Assembly (NCBI GenBank): GCA_013076295.1
Contig: RQOL01000660.1
Location: forward strand, 1,178,001 to 1,242,000
Direction: 5' to 3'
From: Sanderia malayensis
Lineage: Eukaryota; Cnidaria; Scyphozoa; Semaeostomeae; Pelagiidae
Length of the DNA stretch: 64,000 nt
Part shown: positions 49,501 through 59,700 of the stretch, one piece after another
Layout: every line of letters begins with the position of its first letter
Numbering within the stretch: the first letter of the stretch is position 1
Position numbers and translations under genes: made by a program
The notes under the pieces: generated by a model
Databases searched by the model: none
The model's input: only the letters and a program-made list of their open reading frames with translations
What the model was told of the DNA's origin: nothing

Positions 49501-50294
49501 AATCACAAAGTCAAGCATTCTACAATTTGGCATTCGCGCATTCTCAGACAGACGATCACATACAGGCGAGATGGGCATTCTCACAGGCCATTCAACACAG
49601 CCAAGATTGCGACGATACGATTGGTCAGTGCCTGGCAACGGAGGGCCTTGCAGCGATACACTTCAGAGAGCGAAACTACCAGAATGCAATAGACAGCTAC
49701 AAGGATGCGCTGGTGCTCGTCGCGAAGACCACTGGGGAGGAGAGCAAATCGCACAGCGACCGAATCGCAAGTAAACTTGCGCAGGCTGTCGAATATCAGT
49801 TGAAGGAGAATCGGACGAGTGGGGATGATGATGATGTCGATGGGAGGAACACAGATCGGCGCTTTGGGAGGAGGAGGAAGGGAAAAGGTAAGCCAAAGTA
49901 TGGCAAAGTCAATTCACTTGTTGCCAAAGGCTTGGAACCAGCAAAGGAAGATGGTATTAGTAGTAGTACTTTTACTAGTGGTAGCTCTTCAACTCCTGAA
50001 AGTGATGCTTCAGATGAATCAAAAGATAGGGTAGAGTCTTCTCCGTATAGACCGGGGTACAGGAGAGATAATTCCGGTGGAATCCGGGACCAAGGACCTA
50101 GAGCAGAAGTTGGAACTTATGACCAGAGAAACGGCGCACCTCGTAATGGTCAACAACATCTCAGGGTAGACAACTCGGGACTTTTAGAAGCAAGTGCAGA
50201 GGAACTGTCTAGAGATAATGGAATTATTCGTGAAGAACTGCCAAAAAATACGAATAATCAAAATGTTCAATCAAAAACGTGTGTTATACAATAG
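46556..50294 (+). CDS. TTC24: TTC24-like tetratricopeptide-repeat protein
   Basis: Four exons join in phase: 46556-46954, 47611-47851, 48529-48753, 49483-50294, giving 558 residues. Successive TPR units fill roughly residues 1-400, for example the helix pairs around TEEGHESLKKGDLEEASKHF, RACAFNLGSCLVAFGQPNKG and YNIGIAKHALGDLDHAVEAY. The CAFNLG repeat and overall length match vertebrate TTC24 (about 580). TPRs are protein-binding scaffolds; the role of TTC24 is not established. The C-terminal 150 residues are disordered: acidic DDDDVD, basic RRRKGKGK, then Ser/Asp-rich. The protein ends CVIQ, a good CaaX form. Start: the ATG at 46556 follows an in-frame stop at 46481. Confidence 0.85.
47270..47513. 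mobile_element. ACCGTAAATCC...AAGCCCCC MITE, TTC24 intron copy
   Basis: Begins TACCGTAAATCCTCGAATA and ends CATTCAAGGATTTATGG. The interior GCAGCCAATCAATGAGGTTA nearly matches 27411-27661. The AAGCCCCC block beside the left end is deleted in this copy. Confidence 0.75.
48252..48400. repeat. Near-perfect 56-bp hairpin in TTC24 intron 2
   Basis: The left arm, starting ATAATAAAACATTAAATTTA (48252-48306), is the reverse complement of the right arm, ending AAATTTAATGTTTTATTAT (48345-48400). One internal difference is visible (GCTATTTGAA against GCTACTTGAA), which would be a G-U pair in RNA. The loop is about 38 nt. It may be a small MITE or a hairpin RNA precursor; there is no sign of which. Confidence 0.8.
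49248..49410. repeat. CCCGTCGAGAGCCAGCTC repeat, copy 2
   Basis: Closely matches 29681-29832, with an extra insertion GGGGCCTTCTCGGGCCC-like near 49338-49356. The ends CCGTCGAGAG and CTCTCGACGG are perfect inverted repeats here. It lies just upstream of the last TTC24 exon. Confidence 0.75.
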
Positions 50295-50483
50295 ATTTGG
50301 TTGATTTAATTTACAAAGTAACTTTGTACATGTTCTATATTTTGTACAAGGTTCCATTCGTGGATTTTTCTATAACCGCTTGTTCTCAATACCTCGTCTT
50401 CAATTAACATTCTGATATTTTTTACAGCTTTATTTATAGTCTAAGTGATACACTAAACCTAAGCCCCATTTTTATGTATATAA

Positions 50484-50527
50484 GGGAGCTGTCATAAAGT
50501 ATGGAACAGACCGGGGCGGAAGGGATT
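50484..50527 (+). repeat. Left terminal inverted repeat of the transposon
   Basis: Starts GGGAGCTGTCATAAAGTATG and ends GGCGGAAGGGATT, 44 bp. TAA lies immediately outside (50481-50483). Confidence 0.95.
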
Positions 50528-50654
50528 CAACAGGGTTACCAAATCTTTTGATTGCAAAATGTTGGGCTAACAAATTGTTTTGAAGAATAAACATGGGCCA
50601 TGATATTACTTATTAAAAATAATCCAAAAAAAATTAATTCAATATTTTTAACTT

Positions 50655-52091
50655 TTAGTCACTAATGTCAATATCACTGTCACTGCTGCCCCATTCAGTT
50701 TCTACCTCCCTTGAATCATCTGATGCTTTCATTGCTGCTTTTTGAAAGCATTCTGTTATTTTGGTGTATTTATGCTTCTTCATTCTTTTAGCCTTTTTCA
50801 ATTTATTGGTTTCTGTTGTTGCTGAAAGTTGCTTTTGTAGATGATTGCAGAGCCTCTCTGCCATCTTGCTGCTACCGTCATGATCTGCAAACACACCTTT
50901 CTCAATTAGATGCTTCAAGCCCCGTAAATGCAGCTTTGGCTTTAGAGCATCCTTGGCATTTGGATTGATGGAAGTAGCCTCAATCTGGAATTGAAACTTT
51001 CCACGAGCAGCATCATCACAGAATAATTGATCATGTGTTATGACACCCAAAACAGATCCACAGCTTTTGAAAAGCCTCATTTCCTTCCTCTTTTCACTTT
51101 TCTTGTCATTCTCTAGCTTCCTTTTTCTCAGCATCTTTTTCTTCTGTGTGGACAAAATATGTTCTGGAAAATTGGGCTCTTGTTTGTTAATGACTGACTG
51201 GATCTGGCTTCCTAGCCTCATCAAAAACGACTTGGTGTCACTCATTTTCTTAAGTGATGCATCATAAAATTCCAATTCATTGGCTTTCCAGGATGAAACT
51301 GTGTTTTTACTGCTGAATAATAGGCTTCTTCTGTTGGTCAGCATTTTTTCTTCCTTTTCAATTTTATGGATTTCTTTTGAAATGGCATCCTTGGCACCTG
51401 ACGCCATGACTAAACTTTTTGCGATGTGGCATTTTACCTCTTCAGGATTTGTGAATCGGCGACAATTAATCCATATCCCATCCTGGCTCTCTCTGTATTT
51501 TACAATAACATTCTCAATGCTTTGAACAACATTTTTAATCTTCCATCGTATCTGTCTTTGACTTAAAGCATAGCTCTTGAAACTGTTGATATCCATCAGA
51601 GGAAATGAAGCATTGAACAGTTCTTCAACTGTCTCATTGTAGAAGACATGTTTATCAATGAGTGGATTGGGCACAAGCAGTTCTTTGACTGGCTCAGGCA
51701 CTAAAAGTGAAAGAAAGAAGAGTCTTTTTAACCCTAGCTAAACATTATAAATTTTTATAGGCCTAGCTGGATATAATTTTTTGTAAACTTTGAAATTGAA
51801 TTGACACGCATGAAAATAAAACTCACTCTCTTTCTTCTTTGGTTCTTTTTCTTTGGCAATTGCCGGATCATTTCTGTTGTTTTCTGAAAGCAAACTTTTG
51901 CGAATCTTTAAAGAACTCTCCAGTTTCTTTCTGTGACCTTGCTTCTGAATACCCACATTATCGAGCATTTCTGCAGTATCTTTGTCGTCAAATCTTGAGA
52001 TGAAATCCAAATCATCATAACCTTCATCTTCAAACATGTGCCAGTAATGGCCAAGCTTAATTTCTTCAAGAAAATCCTTGAAACTTGTCAT
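50655..52091 (-). CDS. Transposon-borne SAM-domain protein
   Basis: Two exons join in phase, 52091-51827 and 51700-50655, giving 436 residues; the junction creates the codon for the Met of MPEPVKELL. Residues 1-70 form a SAM domain: YWHMFEDEGYDDLDFI, then LDNVGIQKQGHRKKLESSL. SAM domains mediate oligomerisation and sometimes bind RNA. The rest is Lys-rich, helical and unrecognised, with a basic KKMLRKRKLENDKKSEKRK patch and an acidic Ser/Asp tail. No DDE or helicase motif is seen, so it is probably an accessory protein of the element rather than the recombinase. The start is the first ATG and faces the transposase gene across about 60 bp. The frame is open with no damage. Confidence 0.8.
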
Positions 52092-52150
52092 ATTTCTTTG
52101 AAGGTGAGGGAAAAGTGTTCAGAACAACGTGCTTTCAGCTTCCCGCCAAA
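52092..52150. promoter_or_regulatory. Short divergent gap between the two transposon genes
   Basis: Only about 59 bp lie between the two outward-facing start codons. The plus frame stays open through this gap without an ATG, so the transposase start could lie upstream through a non-ATG start or an unseen 5' exon. Both promoters must overlap the 5' parts of the genes (inference). Confidence 0.4.
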
Positions 52151-55100
52151 ATGTTCTACCATCTTGCAACAAGCCTTTCCATTGCATTCAATGGCCTTTT
52201 CAGAATACACAGGGAAGGGGAACAGGGACGGGACATCAATTATGATCCATTTGTCATGGCATCAAACAGAAATGACAGGAGAACTGCGACCAGACAAAAA
52301 AGTGAAATTATTTTTGAGGAAGGAAAGAATCGTTATGAAATTTTGAAGTCACTCCAAACATGTCATTCGGACGATATCGAAAAACTGTTGGAGAAAAATA
52401 TTGCCAATACACAAGGAAACATTGAGCAGTGCAGTCACCTGAAAGGATTGAAGGCAGTATGGCAGGAGCTGATCACACGCACCACATCTGATGATGGACA
52501 GCCAATCAGAAAGGGATTCATGACACTTGATGAAGGATTTGCTTTGTACTTGGGATATACAGCGCATTCTGTTAAAACTGATTTGTTAGACAGAGATAAG
52601 AAAAAGCGTTTCAAGGAACTCTTGTGTCATGAGAAATACGGTCTTGGTATATATATAATAAATGGATTCATTGTTATTCGGCCAAATAATTTTGACCTTC
52701 ATTTCTTTGCTTGTGCTATGATGTCAAAAATGCAATCAGATCAAATTGCAAATAAAGAAAATGAAAGGTTGATTCTTGACAAGTCTCTTGTACAGAAACT
52801 AATTAATTCAATGGATACAGAATGGGATAAGAAAATTGCCAGAGTTACATTTGGGGCATGCCGCTCAAGGTCTGAGATTGACAAACTTGGTATCAGTAGC
52901 CATGACATCAAAAAGCTAACAGATCACGTCATGGATGTAATCCAGGCTAAAGACGACACCAAGGTATTTTACATTTTCTACACATGACAATTTTTTAAAA
53001 GTATTAAAGATCAAAGGCAAGATTTCCACTTGGCATTTATGGAAGTCTAAATAGTTTTCTCAGGTCCATATAGCAGCTATTGGGGCCAGCCGAGCCCAGC
53101 AATTCAAAGAATGTTATTATGTATGTACATTGTTGATGTATATTTAAATATGTCAAATACATTGTTCATGTATTTTTATGTTGAGTTTATTTTGCAGATG
53201 GCAGCCACAAATAAGGTTAAAGCAAATGTGGATACAAAAATTGAGACACTTGACAGGACAATAAGGCATAAAGAGGCATTTTTCAGAAGTAAAACTTTTG
53301 ATTTCAATGATTTGCAGCAGGATGAATTGTCAGAGGAAATAGAATGTTTAAGAGAAAGGAGAAATGCCCTAGAAAAGCTGAACAATCCTTCTACTAAATA
53401 TGACATCAAAAGATTCAACGAGATGGTTAATAGAGCCAGTATTAAACTGGTTAGGGAAAAAAGACTTGGATTAAGAAAGAAATCAGTTGGAAGGCCAAGA
53501 GGCATTGATGAAGAAGACGAAAAATTCTTGCTTAGATGTATTGAATCAAAAACAACTGCACATGGGAGACGGTCTGATCAAGTTATGTACACAAATCATA
53601 GAGTAAAGAAAAGAGACTTCATAAAATTAGTAAATTATCACAGGCATCAAAGGAACCTAAAACCAATCAGATCTTCAACTACTGTCTACAACCGCTCAAG
53701 ACCACGCAATAAAGTATCAAAGCAGGCAAAGCTTCATCTTGGGCTTGGTTTGTTTTGTGCAAAAAAACCACCAAAGACTGAAAAGAACGAGAACGAGTTA
53801 ACTCATCACCAAAGGGCCCACAAGAAAAATATCATAAATTTCCTCTGTGATGCTGAGAGAGAAGAGGATGCAAAGTATGTCGTAGAGATTTCAATGGACG
53901 ATAAAGCATACCTCTGTCCAGGTACCAGTACAGGGATGTCAGGTGCAAGGAGCCTAAAGATCTATCAACCCAGCAATGATGAGGAAGCAAGAAAGCTTCC
54001 CAAATATGATTTCCCAGTTGCTATGGTAAATGTTACTCCTAGTGGTTACAGAATTATGGAAAAAAGAGTGAAAAAATAAACAATAAAAGTGAAACAGAGA
54101 TAATAGCAGATTCCTGTTATGTTTTTGTAAGACCTAAGTATTTTCTGGGGAGCTCAGGTACTGTTTGGGCAAGTGAGATAATGCAATTAAGGCAAGAAGC
54201 CCCACACAAATTTGAAATTGTCTCGAATGTTGAAGGAGCTTCACAACAATCAATGGCATTCAAGAGTATTTGCATTACGCTACTTGATGCAATGACATAT
54301 TACATTGATTCAGCAGAAAAGGATGATGTTATGAAATTGTTAACTAAGAATAATGATAAACACAAGGAATATGAATCTTGTAGAGCAAATGTTTTACAAG
54401 AAAGTATATGGAAAGTTTTTGCAACTGCCAGTGCAGACAAGGAAACAATGAGCAAGGAAGATAAAGCAAACTTTGATACCATCCGTGAAATCATCACGAA
54501 TACCAGCAATGCAATAGTTATGCTAAAGAATCAGTTGTCTGAAAAAACACACCCTTCAGTCTGGGGTGTTGTTTGCAGTATTGTTGAGAACTGTATTTCT
54601 TCTGTCCAAAAGATAAAAGGATTTGGTGCACAGTATAGATCTAGATTTTTAGAATGGACTGATGCTGGACCAGGGGTTGGGATCTCTAATCATGATGTTG
54701 TCTTTCGAATTGGACAGAGAGTGAGAATCACAGATGCAGATTACCTAATACGCCTCCATCTGTCAAATGGTGACAGCAGCCAGAATGAGATAGAAAGATG
54801 TCATGCTTATATTGGCGATGCCATTTGTGATGGAGCAGGTTTAGACTGGGAATACAAGAAGCTTTATAATGAGAAAACAATCAAAGTAGTGAAAAAGATG
54901 TCGATTGATGAGCTCAGAGAGTATGAATTGAAGCGGATGGAATATAATGCATACCATGTTTGTGATGAGGTTACATCACGTATAGATGGAGCACCTGGCC
55001 CTGGTGGTTTTCTTAAATCATATAGAGCAGTGAAGAAAAAAGATCTGTTTTTCAAAGACAAGGAATTCCTTGATTCTTTTCTGTCCAAGAGTGGAAAAGA

Positions 55101-56118
55101 GCAGGCTGGCCTTCCTGGAGGAAAATATTATTCAAAAATATCCAAGTTCATCACAGATCATTGTGAAATTGGAGAAAAGCACCTTGAATTTTTGAAATTT
55201 GAATGCAGAAATAGAAAAGATGGAGTATGTGATTACTGCAAGTGTCATGACTGGGTTGGTCCACCATGTACAAAAGTTCCTAGGCCTTACCCTGACTACT
55301 CACAGTTACCCGAGTATCACTACCAGCATGTGTCTGTTACTCCCAAGGTACTGAATGGTGTAGAAAGAGAAGTAGATGATTTTCAACCCAGGAAAAAAAT
55401 AAAAGAATTTTTTGAAAGTGAAGGAGTAACTGCATTTGAAGAAAATAAATTACAAGAATTCTGCAATAAATACATAATTGAAATGAGTGTTGTGAGGCAG
55501 TATCTTGAGCACCTGCAAACTTTAGAACTCAACAAAGAGAAAAGAAAGTTAGAAAGAAAGAGAAATATTTCTGAAGAGAATTTGCAAAACTATGAAGACA
55601 TTGACTGGGTGTCTCATTATAAAAATAGCAGTTTGAAACAGCTAAAAGTGAAGACTCTAGACAAATATTTAGAGAAACATGAGATGACAGCTTACCTTTC
55701 AGTGAAGAAAAAAGACAAAGTAGTAGCAATAACTTACCACATTGCTTTTCAACAACTGCAGAGATCACTTGCAGAAAAAAATAAAGCTAAAAAAAGAGTG
55801 ATGCCTGAACTGCAAAGTGAATCAGATGATGATGAGGAAGAGGATGTTATAATTGATATTGCTGGGAAGGAAGACAGCAGCAACACTTCTAGTGAAGGAG
55901 AAGAATCTCAAGATGAGACACCAGAGATTTCTAACAATGACGAATTTGAGGAAGACTTATCACATCTATTTTGTGTCACAAGGAGTGGGAGATTAACTCA
56001 AACTTGGGCTTGTTCAAGATACAGATGTAAGTTTTCATACTTTCATGCAAGCAAACCTATATGCATAATAGTGTGTTTGAAGAGCTGTTTTTATATGGTG
56101 ATATTTTCTTTTCTAGGA
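52151..56118 (+). pseudogene. Giant DDE-type transposase, one frameshift
   Basis: Exon 1 is 52151-52963 (donor AAG/GTATTT) and exon 2 starts at 53198 after TTTTGCAG, both in phase 0. The frame stops at 54077-54079. From 54034 a second frame is open and continues to 56026. The break fits loss of one A in an A-run near 54060-54065. A final GTAAGT/TTCTAG intron (56027-56116) would join T to GA and create the stop. Without the shift the product is about 1,214 residues. Likely catalytic acids are MDDKAY (53894 on), TDAGPGVG (54658 on) and NEIERC (54784 on), in D-D-E order. Before them comes a GRPRG helix-turn-helix-like stretch. After them come a Cys cluster (CDYCKCHDWVGPPC, near 55230) and an acidic tail. 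The family is unassigned. This copy is probably inactive, unless a sequencing error caused the break. Confidence 0.8.
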
Positions 56119-56319
56119 AGTAAAAATCAGTTCTTTAGTTCTTCAGAGAGTGAGGTATTTGATAATTTTGTAGCTTGGGTTTGTAAACCATTTTTGTTTT
56201 TGAGGATTCTTAATCAGAAACTTTACAGGGGCTATCAAATTTTATTAGAAACTGAAATGGGGCCATTAAATTTTTTTGGATTCTTGTATTGGGCTGCATA
56301 ATTTTGTAGTGAAATTTGA

Positions 56320-56363
56320 AATCCCTTCCGCCCCGGTCTGTTCGATACTTTATGACAGCTCCC
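56320..56363 (-). repeat. Right terminal inverted repeat of the transposon
   Basis: Reverse complement of 50484-50527 with one mismatch (TATC for TATG at position 20). TAA follows at 56364-56366. Confidence 0.95.
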
Positions 56364-56505
56364 TAAGTATGTTTTGTACATTAAATTATATTCATCGTGA
56401 ATTGTATGAAGATATGACAATGTTTAGTTCTTGAAAATATCATCAAAAAACCACTAGGCCCATATCTACAAATAAAATCCAATGCGTTGTCTATTAGTAA
56501 AAGCA

Positions 56506-56675
56506 AGATTCTTGGAATTAGAGACAGTAAAAACAAGACTCTTTGAATTAGAGACAGTAAAAGCAAGACTCTTGGAACTAGAGACAGTAAAAGCGAGACT
56601 CTTGGAACTAGAGACAGTAAAAGCAAGACTCTTATGATTATAGGGAGGAAAAACAAGACCCTTGGAGTCAGAAAA
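56506..56675. repeat. 30-bp minisatellite between the transposon and GNB5
   Basis: About five to six copies of a 30-bp unit, GAGACAGTAAAAGCAAGACT plus CTTGGAACTA, with point differences. It lies in the 3' flank of GNB5. Confidence 0.85.
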
Positions 56676-56704
56676 GGAAAAGCAAGATAGAATGAATTGA
56701 TGAA

Positions 56705-59700
56705 TTATACCCGTATAGTCTGATCCCAGCTTCCAGTTGCCGTTGCTGTTCCATCTGGTGAGACTTGAAGACCGCTGACCCGATTTGTATGGCCATAGAG
56801 AACGGAAACATCGTAAATCTAACGCAAAAAAATTGGCAAAATATTATACGATTTTAAAGAGACATGCTACAAGGGGAATCGAGACATTAATGGCGCTCTG
56901 TTCAACGGACTTTAGCTTTAGTTTTCACTGGGGAGGGGGGAAATGGGCACAAATAAAAACAAATAAGCTCACAAGTTACTCCTTTCAAGTTCCAAGATAT
57001 TTGCTTCTCTGACAAGATATGCAGAAGAAAGGAGCCAAGACGTTTAATTTGCAAGAAATTAATTTGTGTACCTTTAGAGTATCCCAAATCCTCACTAAAT
57101 AATCATTGTATGCAGCCATCATTAGTCGCCCTGTGTACGAAATGCTCAACTTTTATTATTAGTACAACAGTGTAAACAAATATATATGGACTACCTATAC
57201 TATCTTTCTTTTCTTTGCAACAAACAACAGGGAGTCTATAAATGAGGACAAAAGAAACAGTTCAGCTTACCGCTCATTGAGAAATCAATGCTGGACACCC
57301 CAAATATGATGCTCTGCTTTCCATAGACTGCCATTTCTCTGTCAGCTCGCATATCAAATAAACGACACTGGGAATGAATGAGATAATGCATAGTCACGTG
57401 AGTACAGGCATTTGAAAATCTTACAACTACGTCAACTAAATATGCATGGAAATTTCGAAATCTTTAAAACACCGAATATCAATGTATCCGAAGAATCATG
57501 GATGATTTTTTTAAATAATGTCATGGATGATTTGGCACAAGAAATCTGGAAAACTTTTATAACTAATTGTCATGTCACCATGTCCACTGTTGAGCAAACA
57601 GCCTAACATTAAATTGGAGGTTGTAGAAACAGTGAGTAAGCACATTTTAAAATAAAAAAATAAATAAAAATGATTTAAGGCAATAAGGGGTTTCATGCTT
57701 CAGAAAATGTTTTCATTGTTAATGAATTGGAGCTGGGGGAGGGGTTGCGTTAGGGAGGTGGGGGCGTCAGTGAGGCACTAAAAGGGGCTGTTTGGTCAGT
57801 ACGTACCGTAGCATCGTCTGAACCTGTGCCAATTGCATCGCCGCTCGGGAAAAACCTGAAAAGAACCATGAATTAGGAGCAAGATTAAAACCTTCAGATA
57901 TCATTCAACAAGGTGAAAACAAGCAAGGGGGAAGCAATGAATCCCAGGGGGGGGGCACTCAAGATTTTTATATACGGGGATGTCAGTCGGAGAAGTTTAC
58001 AGAGCCCTAAAAATATCATAAAAAATTTCAGAGTGACCTAAAAATATCATTAAAATTTTCTTTCAGTAACCCAAAAATATCATAAAAAATTGCATGCATT
58101 ATTTTGTTGACATGAAATTTCTAATCTTTCACCCAAAAATATCACTCCTAAAATTTCGAACCCAAAAATATCGGCTTTAAGGAAAATAACTGACCCAAAA
58201 ATATCGGACTGACGTCCCCGTATATAAAAGTCTTGAGTGCCTCTCCCTGGGCAGTGAATTCGCTTGGTTTCTAGAAACAACAAGTTTGTATATGTGACTT
58301 ACTTTACTGAATTGACATCAGCAGTGTGCGTTTCAAAGCATTGTACACATTGTCCAGTACGCATGTCCCAAACTCGTACTGACTCATCGCATCCCTGAAA
58401 CGAGGTTTAGCTGCCAGCTAGTATTGTTTTCCTTGTGAGCAGAGAGACTGGAGCAAACTACTTTGGGATAATAGCTAAATTCCAAAATTAATACATTTAA
58501 AAACCAATCTCACCCCAGAAGCAAATATCGTTCCTCCAATACTTGACGAGAAATGCAAGCTATTGATAAAGAATTGTTTATCAAAAGTATTACTACAACG
58601 AACCAATGCAGTGCAAGGAACCAATGTAGAGATGATGGCTCTAACTCATCAAGTTACTACTTAGACCCACTACATTGCGTCCCTGTGCCTCGCTCGTTTT
58701 TGCTCGGTTCCTTATGTTGAGCGAGTTGCGAGCGAGGCACTGGGACGTAATGTAATGAGCTTAGTTACTACTGTTATATTACAAAGATACAGTGCAATAA
58801 CAATTACCATAAAACATCGGCTGTGTGGCCTTTGAAAGAGCGAATCAGTGTGCCAGATTCAACATCCCAAAGGCTGCAAGTTGCATCGCCACTTCCAGTG
58901 ATAACCTAGCAGATAAAAAGTCACACAACTAAATTCACACACAGTACATATATCATACAAATGTTGATTTATACATGTATGATTACACCCATTTTTTTAT
59001 AAGAAACTATGCAAAATTTTGGTACCAGGGTTTCTTAGTTTCTTAGGGTTTCGTACCTAATTATGGTACGAAAAGTTTCTTAGCAAGTTTCTTAACATTG
59101 TTGAGATTTGTTACAAATCTGTGGGAATGAAGTCCGCAAGTTGTTTTTAACATTTTTTCTTGTCAAAACAACATAAAAAGTTTCTTAACTTCGTTCAGTC
59201 ACACAAAATCTCCAACCAAAGTTTCTCAAGTTTTGAAAATAGGGGTCCATGGTTTCTTATAAAGGGTTTCTTGTAAAACAAAATGGGTGTGTTGTAGACC
59301 TTCCGAATATCGTTTGATTCTGGCTACACGCAAAATGAATAGGTATACAATTGTATTTTATGTTAGTTGTTCTTTACGTACAATTTTATGACAATTTCTT
59401 TCGCCTTGACGAAGGGCTCGTTATTTTACAAGTTACGAAAGCTGGGTGTTCGAAAACGCGCAACCTGTACATTCGAAAATCGAAACTAAGACGCAAAAGC
59501 AATTGGCTAAAATTGCTGTATCGATACTGAGTTATTGGGCACAATTTTGTTCATAAATGTTTTGCATTCAACATTTGATTCAATCTTTGAGAGCACAAGT
59601 CCTCAGCCAAAGATATATACGAAACATGAAGGTTTCGTCACCGCTTTTGGAGAATTTACACTTGCACAAAACCTATTGTTTACTGCCGGGTAGAAATGTG

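Larger units (their letters stand above)
50484..56363 (+). mobile_element. 5.9 kb two-gene DNA transposon, superfamily unassigned
   Basis: The outer ends are 44-bp inverted repeats with one mismatch (see 50484-50527 and 56320-56363). TAA stands directly outside both ends, which is a possible 3-bp target duplication. Inside are two genes transcribed away from each other from a gap of about 60 bp: a SAM-domain protein leftwards and a giant DDE-type transposase rightwards. The insert lies between the TTC24-like stop and the GNB5 stop, so no host gene is broken. The near-identity of the ends and mostly intact frames suggest recent insertion, although the transposase carries a frameshift. The GGG start and T-A-A target recall PIF/Harbinger, but the proteins do not look like that family. 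Confidence 0.88.

Noticed and set aside
49358..49774. 138-codon plus-strand frame overlapping the last TTC24 exon
   Set aside because: It is another frame of a TPR exon whose real frame is longer and joins the preceding exon in phase.
50484..56363. Assignment of the large transposon to PIF/Harbinger from its GGG ends and TAA target
   Set aside because: Harbinger transposases are about 400 residues with a Myb-like partner. The 1,200-residue transposase and SAM-domain partner do not fit.
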